A DNA stretch of 64,000 nucleotides, from positions 744,001 to 808,000 of the forward strand of contig NZ_JAGFNZ010000001.1 in the NCBI RefSeq assembly GCF_019448085.1, given 5' to 3'. Below the pieces are notes generated by a model. The model searched no databases, was not told the origin of the DNA, and saw nothing but the letters and a program-made list of their open reading frames with translations. This DNA is from Caproiciproducens faecalis (GTDB lineage Bacteria > Bacillota > Clostridia > Oscillospirales > Acutalibacteraceae). The number at the start of each line of letters is the position of its first letter. The stretch's first letter is position 1. This document shows, in pieces, positions 43,277 to 52,944 of this stretch. Position numbers and translations under genes: made by a program.

Positions 43277-43933
43277 ATGACGATTCCGGCTAATAAGATA
43301 TATCCCCGTACAGGGGACAACCAAACGATTTATCTGAAAAACGTAATCACCGACCCCAGCATCGAGATCGGCGATTACACCATATATAACGACTTCGTAA
43401 ATGACCCGAGGGACTTCCAGAAAAACAATGTACTGTACCACTATCCGATTAATCATGACCGTTTGATAATTGGAAAGTTCTGTTCTATCGCCTGCAGCGC
43501 AAGGTTCCTGTTTACCAGCGCCAATCACACGATGCGTTCGCTTGCCACCTACACCTTTCCTGTTTTCTTTGAGGAATGGGGACTTGACGTCAAGAACATT
43601 ATGGACGCATGGGACAACAAGGGCGACATCGTGATCGGCAGCGACGTATGGGTCGGCTATGAAGCCGTAATCCTGCCCGGTGTGACCATCGGCGACGGCG
43701 CAATCATTGGTGCTCGAGCGGTTGTAACGAAGGATGTCCAGCCCTATACCATCGTCGGCGGTGTTCCGGCAAAGCCCCTGCGCAAAAGGTTCAGCGACGA
43801 TACGATCGCAAGCCTCGAATGTCTGCGCTGGTGGGACTGGCCGGAGGAAAAGATTAAACAAAGCCTCACTGCGATACAGTCTGGAAGTATTCGCTTTTTG
43901 GAGGAAATCGGGAGGAACTACAATGAAAACTGA
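43277..43933 (+). CDS. Vat/CatB-type xenobiotic O-acetyltransferase
   Basis: A 218-residue left-handed beta-helix acetyltransferase. ATG 43277 follows TTTGGAGGCAAAAC. Hexapeptide repeats are seen around [34 protein letters not shown], and the catalytic His lies in TSANHTMRS. Family members acetylate streptogramin A or chloramphenicol; chromosomal relatives vary. It overlaps the next hydrolase gene by 11 bases, so the two are coupled. Confidence 0.86.
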   Translation: MTIPANKIYPRTGDNQTIYLKNVITDPSIEIGDYTIYNDFVNDPRDFQKNNVLYHYPINHDRLIIGKFCSIACSARFLFTSANHTMRSLATYTFPVFFEEWGLDVKNIMDAWDNKGDIVIGSDVWVGYEAVILPGVTIGDGAIIGARAVVTKDVQPYTIVGGVPAKPLRKRFSDDTIASLECLRWWDWPEEKIKQSLTAIQSGSIRFLEEIGRNYNEN

Positions 43934-44618
43934 AAACTTTCAAATCAATCATATCTCCGCTGTTTTATACGGAGAACCAAGCCAAAAGGCCTGGCTTTTT
44001 GTCCACGGTCAGGGCGGCAGCAAGGAAGAAGCTGAGGCGTTTGCCGCAATCGCGATCCCTGCCGGGTATCAGGTTCTTGGCATTGACCTGCCGGAACACG
44101 GAGCGCGCAAAGGAAAACAGGACAGCTTTGATCCGTGGTCAGTTGTTCCGGAGCTGCAATCCGTCATTTCGCACATGAAAACTCGCTGGGCCAAAATTTC
44201 TCTTAGAGCAAACAGCATTGGCTCTTATTTTTCCATGCTTGCCCTTGCCGATGAACCTATTGACAAGGCGCTGTTTGTATCGCCTGTCGTGGATATGGAA
44301 AAGCTGATTATTGATATGATCGGCTGGGCCGGTGTGAGTGAAGAACTCCTTCGTTCCAAAGGAGAAATTCCGACCGATTTCGGTCAAACGCTCTCCTGGC
44401 AGTATCTCTGCTGGGTGAGAGAGCATCCGCTGTCAGGATGGCACACCCCAACCGCAATTCTCTATGCGGGGCAGGATAATTTGACCTCGCGGCAAACGAT
44501 TGCAGCCTTTGCCAAGGCGCACAATACATCGCTTGAAATTTACGAACCCGGTGAGCATTGGTTTCATACCCCGGAACAACTGAAGGCACTTCAGGAATGG
44601 GAACGCAGCTGCATTTGA
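43923..44618 (+). CDS. Alpha/beta hydrolase
   Basis: A 231-residue cytosolic serine hydrolase. ATG 43923 has ATCGGGAGGAACTACA upstream and lies inside the end of the acetyltransferase gene. Seen: [14 protein letters not shown] (oxyanion loop), [13 protein letters not shown] (nucleophile elbow NSIGS with Ser), [10 protein letters not shown] (Asp) and [10 protein letters not shown] (His). Resembles small esterases or lipase-like proteins; substrate unknown. A strong terminator follows. Confidence 0.82.
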   Translation: MKTENFQINHISAVLYGEPSQKAWLFVHGQGGSKEEAEAFAAIAIPAGYQVLGIDLPEHGARKGKQDSFDPWSVVPELQSVISHMKTRWAKISLRANSIGSYFSMLALADEPIDKALFVSPVVDMEKLIIDMIGWAGVSEELLRSKGEIPTDFGQTLSWQYLCWVREHPLSGWHTPTAILYAGQDNLTSRQTIAAFAKAHNTSLEIYEPGEHWFHTPEQLKALQEWERSCI

Positions 44619-44679
44619 ATTGAATAAACAACAATCCGGTTTGTAGAAAAGTTATCGAAGAGCCAGACGCACAGACGCA

Positions 44680-44727
44680 GAGCCGATAACCACGGGAAAA
44701 CTCCGTTGGTTATCGGCTCATTTTGGT
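44680..44727 (+). terminator. Terminator after the acetyltransferase-hydrolase pair
   Basis: GAGCCGATAACCACGG and CCGTTGGTTATCGGCTC form a long stem (one mismatch), followed by ATTTTGG. Confidence 0.85.
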
Positions 44728-44787
44728 TTCTGCTGGCCGCCCAATGCGGCTTTCACAGCTGCATTGATGATTTTCATGGATTGTTCA

Positions 44788-44900
44788 TCACAGTAGTGAA
44801 AAAACCATATGTGGCCCGCTGCCGGGGCTTCGCGGCTTTATTTTCAACATGGATTTGGAAACGTAGGTGCGAACTGTCTCTTCAACACGGAGCTTGGAAG
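44788..44900 (-). pseudogene. Possible LuxR-type helix-turn-helix remnant
   Basis: A minus-strand frame reads LRVEETVRTYVSKSMLKIK, close to the recognition helix of LuxR/NarL regulators (SEETVRTYVS.I..KL). It has no receiver or start and ends soon after. Degenerate and short, so uncertain. Confidence 0.3.
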
Positions 44901-44968
44901 GGCGATATGAAAATGAAGAAAGCACGGAACCTGTGATTAAAAAATGCAATGTTTTTGTATTGCATAAT

Positions 44969-45169
44969 CTATACAATAGCCACCCTCATGAACAGTGTTT
45001 TGTACCTGTCAAACGGAGTCAGAAATGACCCGAACGGCAACTGGCATGAAATAACAAGGGCGATTATTGTATGGATTGGCGTTATTGCCTTTGAGATGGC
45101 AACGCGCATACCGGTCAAAAACGTGTTTCTGCGAGCTGCTGCTGCATATATTCCAACGCTGCTATTGGC
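44969..45169 (-). pseudogene. Membrane-protein fragment in a chimeric frame
   Basis: Last part of a 272-codon open frame made of unrelated pieces. It contains two hydrophobic stretches (TPIHTIIALVISCQLPFGSF) and no recognised family. It is joined directly to the methyltransferase piece. Confidence 0.45.
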
Positions 45170-45535
45170 TTTTTTAGCAGTGTGGTCAACCAGTTTTATT
45201 GAGCCACTGGCTTCCATCATTATAATGTCACCAGCGACAACGGGATGGTAGGCAGTCAACCATTCGCTCCATGCTTGCTTGCAGCAGGTCATTTCACGAA
45301 TGTCCATAATGTCTATGCCCTCTGCTTTCTGCCATAGATTTTTCCACCAATCAATCGAGCGTATCGTCCTTGCTACTTCATCATTCCAGAACGGCTGCAT
45401 TTCATTGGGAACATTGTTTCCGAATTCATATTTTAGTCCGGGGATTGCCACGGCGATATAGCCGCACTTTTTTACCAAAGGCACAAGTGGCGGGAGTATT
45501 TTATCTGTATCGCCAAAATAATAGTAAGCGTCCAC
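45170..45535 (-). pseudogene. SAM-dependent methyltransferase C-terminal fragment
   Basis: Middle part of the chimeric frame. VDAYYYFGDTDKILPPLVPLVKKCGYIAVAIPGLKYEFG and WWKNLWQKAEGIDI followed by CCKQAWSEWLTAYHPVV fit the second half of class I methyltransferases of the type 11 group. The SAM-binding GxGxG half is missing and there is no start of its own. Confidence 0.6.
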
Positions 45536-45787
45536 TGAGGTAGAGCATACCGACATAACAAACGAGACTATCAGCATAATGAGCAGAGGCGGCACGATAT
45601 TCTTACCCGCCCCCTGAAATGCGGAGGCAGGCAGTGCAATTTGCAGGATTGCTGAAATCAGTGCGCCACAGACAATAAAACGTCCCACATTTAGAAGCTC
45701 CATTCCTCCATGACGGAAAAATCCATCCCCGTTTAACAGCGCGCTGGCCAAGTGTGATTTCAGAAAGGTTTCCATTTTTCTCATCAA
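45536..45787 (-). pseudogene. YraQ/ArsP-type permease fragment
   Basis: First ~84 codons of the chimeric frame. GGMELLNVGRFIVCGALISAILQ and PPLLIMLIVSFVMSVCSTS are characteristic of a permease of the YraQ/ArsP group, which continues with CSTSDAFI; here the homology stops at CSTS and the methyltransferase fragment begins. Confidence 0.6.
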
Positions 45788-46151
45788 CGAGATTGAAGGA
45801 GAGCAAATTACCGGAGAAAGCGAACCGGATCAGATTCTGAATGTCATGCTGAGTTGGTATCCGGATGCGAAAGTCGTGCTGACGCTTGGAAAATCAGGTG
45901 TCGTCTATCGAGATAAAGAGCACAAATATATGCATGGTACCTATCTTGTGGACGTTGTTGATACAACGGCCGCCGGGGACACGTTTACCGGATATTTTCT
46001 TGAAGCGTACTTAAATGGAAGCGCGGTTCCGGAGGCGCTGCGCGTGGCATCCATCGCATCGTCAATTGCTGTGTCCAGGAAAGGAGCGTCTGATTCCATC
46101 CCTTATTGCAAAGAAGTAATGGAGTCACGTTTGGAACTGGTACAAGAATGA
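45772..46151 (+). pseudogene. PfkB-family carbohydrate kinase C-terminal fragment
   Basis: An open frame without its own start at the family position reads FLINEIEGEQITGE, then WYPDAKVVLTLGKSGVVY, then VDVVDTTAAGDTFTGYFLEAYLNG, the ATP-binding and catalytic end (DTTAAGD with the catalytic Asp) of ribokinase-type sugar kinases. The N-terminal two thirds are missing: the permease fragment begins at the junction on the other strand. An internal ATG at 45846 would give only 101 residues. Confidence 0.75.
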
Positions 46152-46579
46152 AAGAAGGCTCCCGGCTTTCTAACTATAAATCAGTTTTGGTGTAAATACC
46201 GCTTCTTAATTGCCTATGAAGCCTTGATACTAACTTTTTTGAATAAATGCCGAAAGAATACCCGCACCATTACGAATGACCCTTTAGTGGTCATAATGAC
46301 AAAAGCAGGCTGATGATGTTTCAGCCTGCTTTTGGTTGCGTCTATTTCGTTTTGCTTCTCGATCTGCTATGATATTGTTAATACTATGTATAAATGATTG
46401 GAAATTTATCGGGTAATTTTGAACTGCGGATTATGAGCATACTATGTAGCTGATAAAATCGAGCGGTCCGGTACCCCTCATAGGAGTCGGTCCGTTCTTT
46501 TTATAAACATTCTAAGTACCTGCCAGTCATTACTATATAAAGCTAGTGAAAACCACTTCGATGGATGGTATTGTGATGG
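46152..46579. other. Gene-free stretch with two terminator-like hairpins
   Basis: A strong hairpin lies at 46300-46338. A second, imperfect one at about 46462-46500 (CGGTCCGGTACCCCT...AGGAGTCGGTCCG then TTCTTTTT) also looks like a terminator. No gene is supported. Confidence 0.5.
46300..46338 (+). terminator. Bidirectional terminator-like hairpin
   Basis: CAAAAGCAGGCTGA and TCAGCCTGCTTTTG form a perfect 14-base stem around TGATGTT. Confidence 0.8.
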
Positions 46580-46765
46580 TCAAGCGTTTTTGTAACACAA
46601 CTGTCTAAATTGATTCAATCCATACCTTGCCTCATAGGGTGTTCGATAATCATTGTACGAGTGTGGGCGTACCTGGTTGTACCAAACATAGGCGATCTCT
46701 GAAACAGCATGTGCCAATTCTTCATCGGTTCGAAAGTTGAAGCGATTAATCAATTCTGACTTAAA
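46580..46765 (-). pseudogene. IS3-family OrfB C-terminal remnant
   Basis: A minus-strand frame ends with INRFNFRTDEELAHAVSEIAYVWYNQVRPHSYNDYRTPYEARYG, the C-terminal end of an IS3-type integrase. The catalytic DDE core is missing. The upstream part of the open frame (to 46897) does not fit the family. Confidence 0.6.
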
Positions 46766-46820
46766 AGTATTGTAATAATTAATCAAATCTATGACTATTT
46801 TGAAAAGAGCGGGTGATGAA

Positions 46821-46925
46821 ATGGTAAAATATAAAAGAAGTTTAAAAGCGTATTTATTATTATGGATAGCATTTTTTATGCTTTTGGGGGCAAGCATTTT
46901 TGTTGCACAAAAATGGGCTTATTGA
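46821..46925 (+). CDS. Possible 34-residue membrane peptide
   Basis: ATG 46821 after GGGTGATGAA encodes MVKYKRSLKAYLLL and a single hydrophobic helix ending FVAQKWAY. It could be a short membrane protein or the truncated start of a larger one. It lies between IS and glycosyltransferase remnants. Low confidence. Confidence 0.25.
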   Translation: MVKYKRSLKAYLLLWIAFFMLLGASIFVAQKWAY

Positions 46926-47116
46926 ATTTATAATAGTATTTTGCTTTTTCGAAATCCCTTCGTTTGTTGCGTACCAATAGGATACCAAACAATAACGATT
47001 GATGACAGCAAGATTAGTTTCAATTTGTGGTTTATAAAATTACGAACATTTTCGTAATCGGAAATTTGTGAAACTAACATGTAGCATGCAGAAGACTGAC
47101 ATGCTCTACTCTAGGC

Positions 47117-47575
47117 TCAGCCGATGATGAAATTATATAACTCGTCACAAAAATCCTCGTTCGCCATCCATGCAGCAATCTCACGCGCCTTTGCCTTGTA
47201 GGACGGGGTGTTCCAAAGGTCAAGTAGCTTGGATTTTAGGTTTTCATATTTCAATTTCGCGCAGTATATCCCTCTAGGACCCGCTCCGGATTCGGCGATG
47301 ATTTCGTCCCACATCGGTTGATCGACTGCGTGTGGTATCGCCATCGTGGCGCAACCGGCTTTCAGCGAGGAATGGACTGTCCCCGCACCGCCGTGGTGAA
47401 CCGTCGCATACATCTTGGGAAATAGCCAGTCGTAGGGGACAGATTTCAGGAAAAGTATATTGTCTTTGTCATACGACTGAGGTTCCGCCAAACCGCCGCC
47501 GGAGACAGTCAAGATAGCAGGGATGCGGCAATCGCCAAGCACATCTAATAGCAGTTTTGTCTTTTGAATATCGAT
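47117..47575 (-). pseudogene. UGT/MGT-type glycosyltransferase C-terminal fragment
   Basis: Carries the nucleotide-sugar end of family 1 glycosyltransferases: NILFLKSVPYDWLFPKMYATVHHGGAGTVHSSLKAG with the HHGGAGT motif and AIPHAVDQPMW. The N-terminal acceptor domain is gone; the frame is open back to 47575, where it meets an IS remnant on the other strand. Truncated by insertion or recombination. Confidence 0.7.
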
Positions 47576-47589
47576 TGAAGGTTAAAAAT

Positions 47590-47900
47590 GTGTTTTTGAA
47601 GAAGGAAAGTCCTACGGAGAAGCAGCAAAAAAATACCAGATAAACAAAAGCATGATTCAAAAATGGGTTGCCGCTTACCGAAAGCACGAAATTGCGGGTA
47701 TTGAGAAACATCACGGCAATTATTCCGGTGAATTTAAACAACAGGTCGTTAAGATATGCTGAAATCCGGTCTTTCTTTACGCCAGACAGCAGCCAAATAT
47801 AATGTTGCCGGAAGTAATATCGTGGAAATTGGAAGCGTCTTTACTTGGAGGAAGGGCCGGAAAATTTGTATGTAGACCGCAGGGGTAAATCAAGCTCATA
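47590..47900 (+). pseudogene. IS3-family OrfA remnant with frameshifts
   Basis: Two helix-turn-helix repeats are readable in different frames: SYGEAAKKYQINKSMIQKWVAAYRKHEIAG, then after a shift LSLRQTAAKYNVAGSNIVEI, and a last shift gives YLEEGPENLYVDRRGKSSS. This is an IS150/IS3-type OrfA, decayed by at least two frameshifts, with no partner OrfB on this strand. Confidence 0.65.
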
Positions 47901-47909
47901 AAATAATAG

Positions 47910-47947
47910 TTTCCCCATGTAGATCACGCCAAGTCTACATGGGGAAA
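47910..47947. terminator. Perfect hairpin downstream of the LysR gene
   Basis: TTTCCCCATGTAGA and TCTACATGGGGAAA, 14 bases each, around a 10-base loop. It lies 100 bases beyond the LysR stop (minus strand), but the following T tract is short. Confidence 0.6.
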
Positions 47948-48046
47948 TCTCTAAAATCAAGCCGCGTTTTCATTCATAAATAGCCACACTAACCCCAAGC
48001 GGACCATAGCCCCGCCGAAGCGCATGGCTTTGATCCGCCGCTTTGT

Positions 48047-48958
48047 CTATTGGTTTTCTTTTTCGAAATAATCTTCCGCTAGCTGGATAAAACGTCTCGC
48101 CGCATGGCTCAGATACCGGTTTGACCGGTAACAGGCACATAGTGACCAGGAGGGGTGGTCGGAAAGATAAAAGCACGCGATGTCGTCTCGATCCCTCACA
48201 TAATAATGGGGAAGGATGGAACAGCTCAGGCCGTTTTTTACCATGGAAATGTTCGCCCGGTTGCTGGCTGTTGTAAGAAAAATATTCAGATCCAGTCCAT
48301 GCCGCGAGAAAATGGAATCAATGATCTTTCTCTGCGTGGATTCCTGATACATCAGGCTGAAGGTCAGACTTTCAAGCTGTTCCGCTTTCAGAACGGTCAT
48401 TGGCTTTCCGGGGGGAGCCGCGAGCCCGGCCAACGGATGTGACGGCGGTACGATCAGGACAAACTCTTCCTTCAGAAGCGGTTTCAGCGTCAACCCGGGG
48501 ATATTTTCCGGCGTCAGAGATACAAACCCCAGATCTAGCTCTTCATTCAGCAGCATTTCCAGCTGCTTTTTCACGCCGATTTCCCTAGGAAGGATGACAA
48601 TTTCAGGGTAAGCCTGATAGAACTCCGGGTAAACGGACATAAACATTTCCATTCCACGCTCCGGGGCAAAAGCGAGGGACAAAGTCCCCTTTTGCCGGTC
48701 GGCAAGATCCTGAATCTTGTTGTACGCCTCATTCTTGAGAATCGAAATTCGTTTCGCATAGGAAATGTAGATCTTTCCTGATTCCGTCAGCGAAAAATTG
48801 TTACGGGAGCGAACAAAAAGCTGAGTGCCGAGCTCGTTTTCCAGCTTCAGCAGCTGCTGGTCCAACGCGGACTGACTGATAAAAAGTTTGTTGGCGGCTT
48901 TTGTGATCCCGCCTTCTTCCGCTATGGTGAGAATAAAGCTGATCTGTTTCGTATCCAT
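48047..48958 (-). CDS. LysR-family transcriptional regulator
   Basis: A 303-residue regulator. ATG 48958 is preceded by CGGAGAGATTAT. N-terminal helix-turn-helix GGITKAANKLFISQSALDQQLLKLENELG; C-terminal effector-binding domain of the periplasmic-binding fold. It is the last gene of the minus-strand glucarate cluster and probably its activator, responding to a sugar acid. Confidence 0.88.
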   Translation of the reverse strand: MDTKQISFILTIAEEGGITKAANKLFISQSALDQQLLKLENELGTQLFVRSRNNFSLTESGKIYISYAKRISILKNEAYNKIQDLADRQKGTLSLAFAPERGMEMFMSVYPEFYQAYPEIVILPREIGVKKQLEMLLNEELDLGFVSLTPENIPGLTLKPLLKEEFVLIVPPSHPLAGLAAPPGKPMTVLKAEQLESLTFSLMYQESTQRKIIDSIFSRHGLDLNIFLTTASNRANISMVKNGLSCSILPHYYVRDRDDIACFYLSDHPSWSLCACYRSNRYLSHAARRFIQLAEDYFEKENQ

Positions 48959-49083
48959 ATAATCTCTCCGTTTCGCTCTGAATCACGGTACACCGCTTTG
49001 CTGTTATCATAGTACGGAAAAAAGCGCAATGCAAGCTCTATCCCGGATAAGGTGAATAGAATTTGATAAAATAACAAATTGCT

Positions 49084-49992
49084 TTAGAGAAAAAACGTAA
49101 AAATTGGAATGGTGAAAAGGCTGAGCAGGGTTGTAACAAAGACACATTTGGAAGCGAAGCTGGCATCTGCACCGTATTTTTCACCGAGAATCGCCGTCGT
49201 TGAACCGATGGGCATACCGGTCAGAACGACCGCCACAGCGGTTGCCAGCCGTTCAAACCCCGTGGCTTTCAGCGCAATCAGCGCACACCCCGGCAGAAAG
49301 ATCAGGCGGACAAAGGAAAGGAACAGAGCATCCTTACTGAAAATTGATTTTAAGTCGACTTCCGCCAAAATGGATCCCACCACAATGATGGAAATTGCCG
49401 TGGTGCAGTTGCCCATACCGGCAACGGCGGTATCCACAAAGCCAGGCAGGCGGATTTTCAGCAGCATGCGGGCAAGGCCGAGCTCCACCGCGATGATTCC
49501 CGGATTCAGCAAGACATCGCGGACCCAGTTGCAGCTTTTTCCTTTTTGAAACATGGAAACTCCCGTGCTCCACATAAAAATGCGGTTCGGAATAATAAAA
49601 ATGGAAGCGTAAAACAGCCCGGTCGCGCCGTAAGCGCTCTGAATTACGGGCAGACCGGCAAAGCCGGAATTTGCCACCAGAGTCCCGTAACGCAAGATGC
49701 TCGCCTTTTCCTGTGGGTAGCGGCGGTAGATCAGCCACCCTACAAACCATGCAAAAAAGCTCAGTGCGAAAGCCACAGCCAAAATCGCGGCGGCGGAAAT
49801 CATCTTCTGAGCGGAAATTTCCTGATGAAAAGAATTAAACACCATACAGGGCAAAAGGATCATGACCAGCAGATTGGTGATCCCGCCGCGCACAGACTGC
49901 GTGATTACCCCGAGCTTCTGCATCAGATACCCCACGGCAAGATAAATAAACAAGGAGGCCTGAACCCCCGACATCACTAAAAATTGATTCAT
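49084..49992 (-). CDS. AEC-family auxin-efflux-like transporter
   Basis: A 302-residue, ten-helix carrier related to malonate and other organic-anion transporters. The start is placed at ATG 49992 (MNQFLVMSGVQASLFIYLAVGYLMQKLG), which gives the family length. The frame is open far upstream, but that part is Arg/Pro-rich and does not resemble the family. No strong ribosome binding site is visible at the start. Key segments: NLLVMILLPCMVFNSF (conserved Pro kink) and GTLVANSGFAGLPVIQSAYG. It sits between the amidohydrolase and LysR genes and likely moves a sugar acid or its product. Confidence 0.8.
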   Translation of the reverse strand: MNQFLVMSGVQASLFIYLAVGYLMQKLGVITQSVRGGITNLLVMILLPCMVFNSFHQEISAQKMISAAAILAVAFALSFFAWFVGWLIYRRYPQEKASILRYGTLVANSGFAGLPVIQSAYGATGLFYASIFIIPNRIFMWSTGVSMFQKGKSCNWVRDVLLNPGIIAVELGLARMLLKIRLPGFVDTAVAGMGNCTTAISIIVVGSILAEVDLKSIFSKDALFLSFVRLIFLPGCALIALKATGFERLATAVAVVLTGMPIGSTTAILGEKYGADASFASKCVFVTTLLSLFTIPIFTFFL

Positions 49993-50295
49993 GATAAAAT
50001 ATGAAAAGGAACAGCCCGGCAGAAATACCCGGTCAGGGCTTTCTGCGGCTGTCCTTAGTTGAACCGGAAAAACGTGAAACACTTTCCCCGGAACAGGTAA
50101 ATTGTGGCGGAATGCTTTGAAAGCAGTCCGGCGGATGAGGATGCCGGCGCGCGGCAGGGCGCCGCGAAAGTCCCTTTCCGTTCCGCAGGTGGAAAGAGCT
50201 GCCGCTCTGACGGGCGGGAGAAGTACCCGCTCGCTGTTGCTGCGGTGAAGAAACATACTTAGCTCCGTTTTTCGGAATCGCTTAGAAACTCAGAA

Positions 50296-51459
50296 TCACA
50301 GCCAGAAATCGGTCTGGCAGAACTGAATTTCTCCGGCGCATAGGGTCATCTGCGGAACAAGCAGAACATTACCCTGCAGGGTGTCGTTTTTCCAGTCTTT
50401 GTGCAAAACAGGGATATTCTTCTCCTTTAAAACTACAACATCCGCGTAAGCACCCGGCTGCAGCGTGCCAATCTGTCCGGCCATTCCCATAATTTCCGCC
50501 GGAACCTCTGTTACTGTTCTCAATACGGTCATGAGATCCAGTCCAAGGGTCAGATATTTTGACAAAACGGTAGGAAGATTCTTGTCGTACGGCGGCATAT
50601 TAAATTTGTCATTCGTAAGGTCCGAACTGATAATATCCGGTAAAAAGTTTTTAGCCAATGCTCTTTTAGCGGTTTCGATCCCGAAGTTTCCTTTGCCGTT
50701 AGCGGCGTCAAACAATACGCCCCGTTTTCTGGCTTGTAGAACGCCAGAATCAATTTCCCCGTTTTCCAGTACCAGATTATTGCCGGAGCCTTGAAAGCAG
50801 TGGCAGAAAATGTCACCCGGCCGCAGGCACGAAGCCAGATCTCCCGCGGAAACAGGGGAATTTGTGGTGTGAACACAGACGCGAAGCGCAGTCCCCAGTC
50901 TGGCATTGAGCAAATCCGCCAGTTCGACTGTTGCCTTCAAATAATCCATTCCCTTGTCGTCCGGTACTACTCCTCTGGAAAAGCGTATTTTTAGACCCAG
51001 AATGTTGTCTCGGTATTTGTCCACAATCCGTTCCATTCGCTCCAGATTGAAAAGCGCCGGATTAAAGTCTTCACAAAGCTTTGGGTCCAGCTGACCGCCG
51101 GAATAAACGGTGAGAAAGCTTTTCAGCCTTACCGTCGAAGGAACCACCACGGTTTTGTAAAAAGATTCAAAATTGGCAGTGCCGGAAGTTCCCGCGTCCA
51201 CCGCGGAAGTCGTTCCCTGCGGAATCATGAAATCAGGCCGGATTGCAATGGCGCTTCCCTCATAAAACACATGCGTATGGAAATCGATCAGCCCCGGCGA
51301 CACAATGCAGCCGGTCGCATCGATGATATGATCGCATGAAACCGCTTCCCCCTGAGGGTCAACAATCCGGTTGTTACATATCACCAGATCCTGAATCCGG
51401 TCTAAGCCAGTACGGGGGTCCATGACCCTTCCGTTTCGTATAATATAACTCGCTTTCAT
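50296..51459 (-). CDS. Amidohydrolase/deacetylase metallohydrolase
   Basis: A 387-residue TIM-barrel enzyme of the amidohydrolase superfamily. ATG 51459, GGAGAGGG upstream. Metal ligands: HxH in DFHTHVF, Lys in LGLKIRFSRG (probable carboxylated lysine), His in CVHTTN and CHCFQG, and Asp in SSDLTND. Closest in style to EF_0837/AHA_3915-type deacetylases. It lies between the GntP permease and the AEC carrier, 32 bases from the permease. It may deacylate a sugar-acid or amino-acid derivative; not known. Confidence 0.82.
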   Translation of the reverse strand: MKASYIIRNGRVMDPRTGLDRIQDLVICNNRIVDPQGEAVSCDHIIDATGCIVSPGLIDFHTHVFYEGSAIAIRPDFMIPQGTTSAVDAGTSGTANFESFYKTVVVPSTVRLKSFLTVYSGGQLDPKLCEDFNPALFNLERMERIVDKYRDNILGLKIRFSRGVVPDDKGMDYLKATVELADLLNARLGTALRVCVHTTNSPVSAGDLASCLRPGDIFCHCFQGSGNNLVLENGEIDSGVLQARKRGVLFDAANGKGNFGIETAKRALAKNFLPDIISSDLTNDKFNMPPYDKNLPTVLSKYLTLGLDLMTVLRTVTEVPAEIMGMAGQIGTLQPGAYADVVVLKEKNIPVLHKDWKNDTLQGNVLLVPQMTLCAGEIQFCQTDFWL

Positions 51460-51491
51460 TTTTTTAAATTTCCCTCTCCGTTATAAGATAA

Positions 51492-52805
51492 TCAGATGAT
51501 TCCGATTGAGCCCAAAATGCACGCGAGAATCGCACAACAAAACGGCATCAGCGCACAGGTAATAAATACATGCTTGTAAGTATCTTTCTGCGAAGTTTTC
51601 GCAATCTGGTTACAAACCACAATACCGGAAGCGTGAGGCATAGCATCAAATCCGGAAGAAGCAATACAGACCATGCGGTGCAGGAAGGAGGGATTCAGTC
51701 CCGTGGCAATCATATAATTTCCCATGCTGTTCAGGAAGATGTTGAGACCGCCCATGGACGAGCCGGTAATTGCTGCAATCACATTGATGGAAAGCAGAGC
51801 CATAATCAGCGGGTTAACGTTCATGCCCAGCAGCCCTTTAACAATCTGAGAATATGCAGGGGAAGCTGAAACAACACCGCCGAAGCCCATGATCGCGGAG
51901 GTAGCAATCAGGGCACCCAGGCCGCCCGAAGCCCCGTCGCAGATTGTTTTCTGGATTTTCAGCTTGTCTCGGTACAGGAAGCAGCCGACGACGATCGCCA
52001 GTATCATGGAGTAAGCGACCGCATACGAAGAAGGGATTTTTGTGGCTTTCTGCAAAATAAACATTGCTACCAGCAAAAGGATGATCGGCACATAGCATTT
52101 CCAGATTGCCGGCAGTTCTCCGTTGTCTGCGGCATTTAAATCCATAATGACTTCACCCTCGTTAGCCGTGAAGTGCTCTCCTTTCGCTTTTGCCTTTTTC
52201 ATCTGCCAGTTGAGATAAAAATACGCTGAGGCAAACATGACCACGGAACAGATCAGTCCTATGGCGGAACCGGCATAAGCCGTTGTATGAAAGATCGTTG
52301 TGGGCAGCAGGTTCTGTGTAGAAGGTGAGCCTGGCAGCATCGCCATACAGACTGTCACAGGAGAAACCATGATGGTTGCAACGATTAATTTCTTTGAAAT
52401 ATCCGCTTTTTGAAACAGAGCAACCGCAATGGGATAGATGGAAAAAGCGATGATAAAAGTTCCGATACCGCCATAAGACAGCACCGTACCGGTAATCATG
52501 ATGACAAGAATCACATACTTGTCTCCCAAGACTTTCAGTAGGTTGTTTGCAATGCCGATCGATGCTCCGCTGTCACCCATGACCTTTCCGAAAATAGCTC
52601 CGAGCATAAAGAGAAGAAACCAGTTTCCAGCGAAAGAACTCATTTGGGCCATAAAACTTTTCGTCAGTGTATCGGTAAGATTCATGCCATTAAATGCAAT
52701 TACGACCAAAGCGCCCAACAAAGATACAATCGCCATGTGCCAATTTTTCCAAATTGTGAAGATAACTACGGCAACCGCTAGTATTAGTCCAATAATCCCT
52801 ACCAT
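51492..52805 (-). CDS. GntP/CitM-type permease for sugar acids
   Basis: A 437-residue membrane carrier with about 12 helices. ATG 52805 has CTGGAGGGAAATTATT upstream. Seen: FSIYPIAVALFQKADISKK, MLPGSPSTQNLLPTT and ITGSSMGGLNIFLNSMG, as in gluconate:H+ symporters. As the second gene after gudD it should take up glucarate/galactarate or a related acid. Confidence 0.82.
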   Translation of the reverse strand: MVGIIGLILAVAVVIFTIWKNWHMAIVSLLGALVVIAFNGMNLTDTLTKSFMAQMSSFAGNWFLLFMLGAIFGKVMGDSGASIGIANNLLKVLGDKYVILVIMITGTVLSYGGIGTFIIAFSIYPIAVALFQKADISKKLIVATIMVSPVTVCMAMLPGSPSTQNLLPTTIFHTTAYAGSAIGLICSVVMFASAYFYLNWQMKKAKAKGEHFTANEGEVIMDLNAADNGELPAIWKCYVPIILLLVAMFILQKATKIPSSYAVAYSMILAIVVGCFLYRDKLKIQKTICDGASGGLGALIATSAIMGFGGVVSASPAYSQIVKGLLGMNVNPLIMALLSINVIAAITGSSMGGLNIFLNSMGNYMIATGLNPSFLHRMVCIASSGFDAMPHASGIVVCNQIAKTSQKDTYKHVFITCALMPFCCAILACILGSIGII

Positions 52806-52944
52806 AATAATTTCCCTCCAGTAAATTTTTTGCTATCACAGAATTCACGAGAAACCGAATACGATTGGCTTACCGAAGTACCAAACGCCTTTTCATTGCA
52901 GACTCCTCCCCCTCAAAATACTCTATTGATAAAGCCGGAAAATT

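Noticed and set aside
42836-43861. 341-codon minus-strand open frame
   Set aside because: Overlaps the GyrI-like and Vat-type genes antisense, both of which have family motifs and good starts.
49993-50256. N-terminal extension of the AEC transporter frame
   Set aside because: Arg/Pro-rich, does not resemble the family, and would make the protein 88 residues too long.
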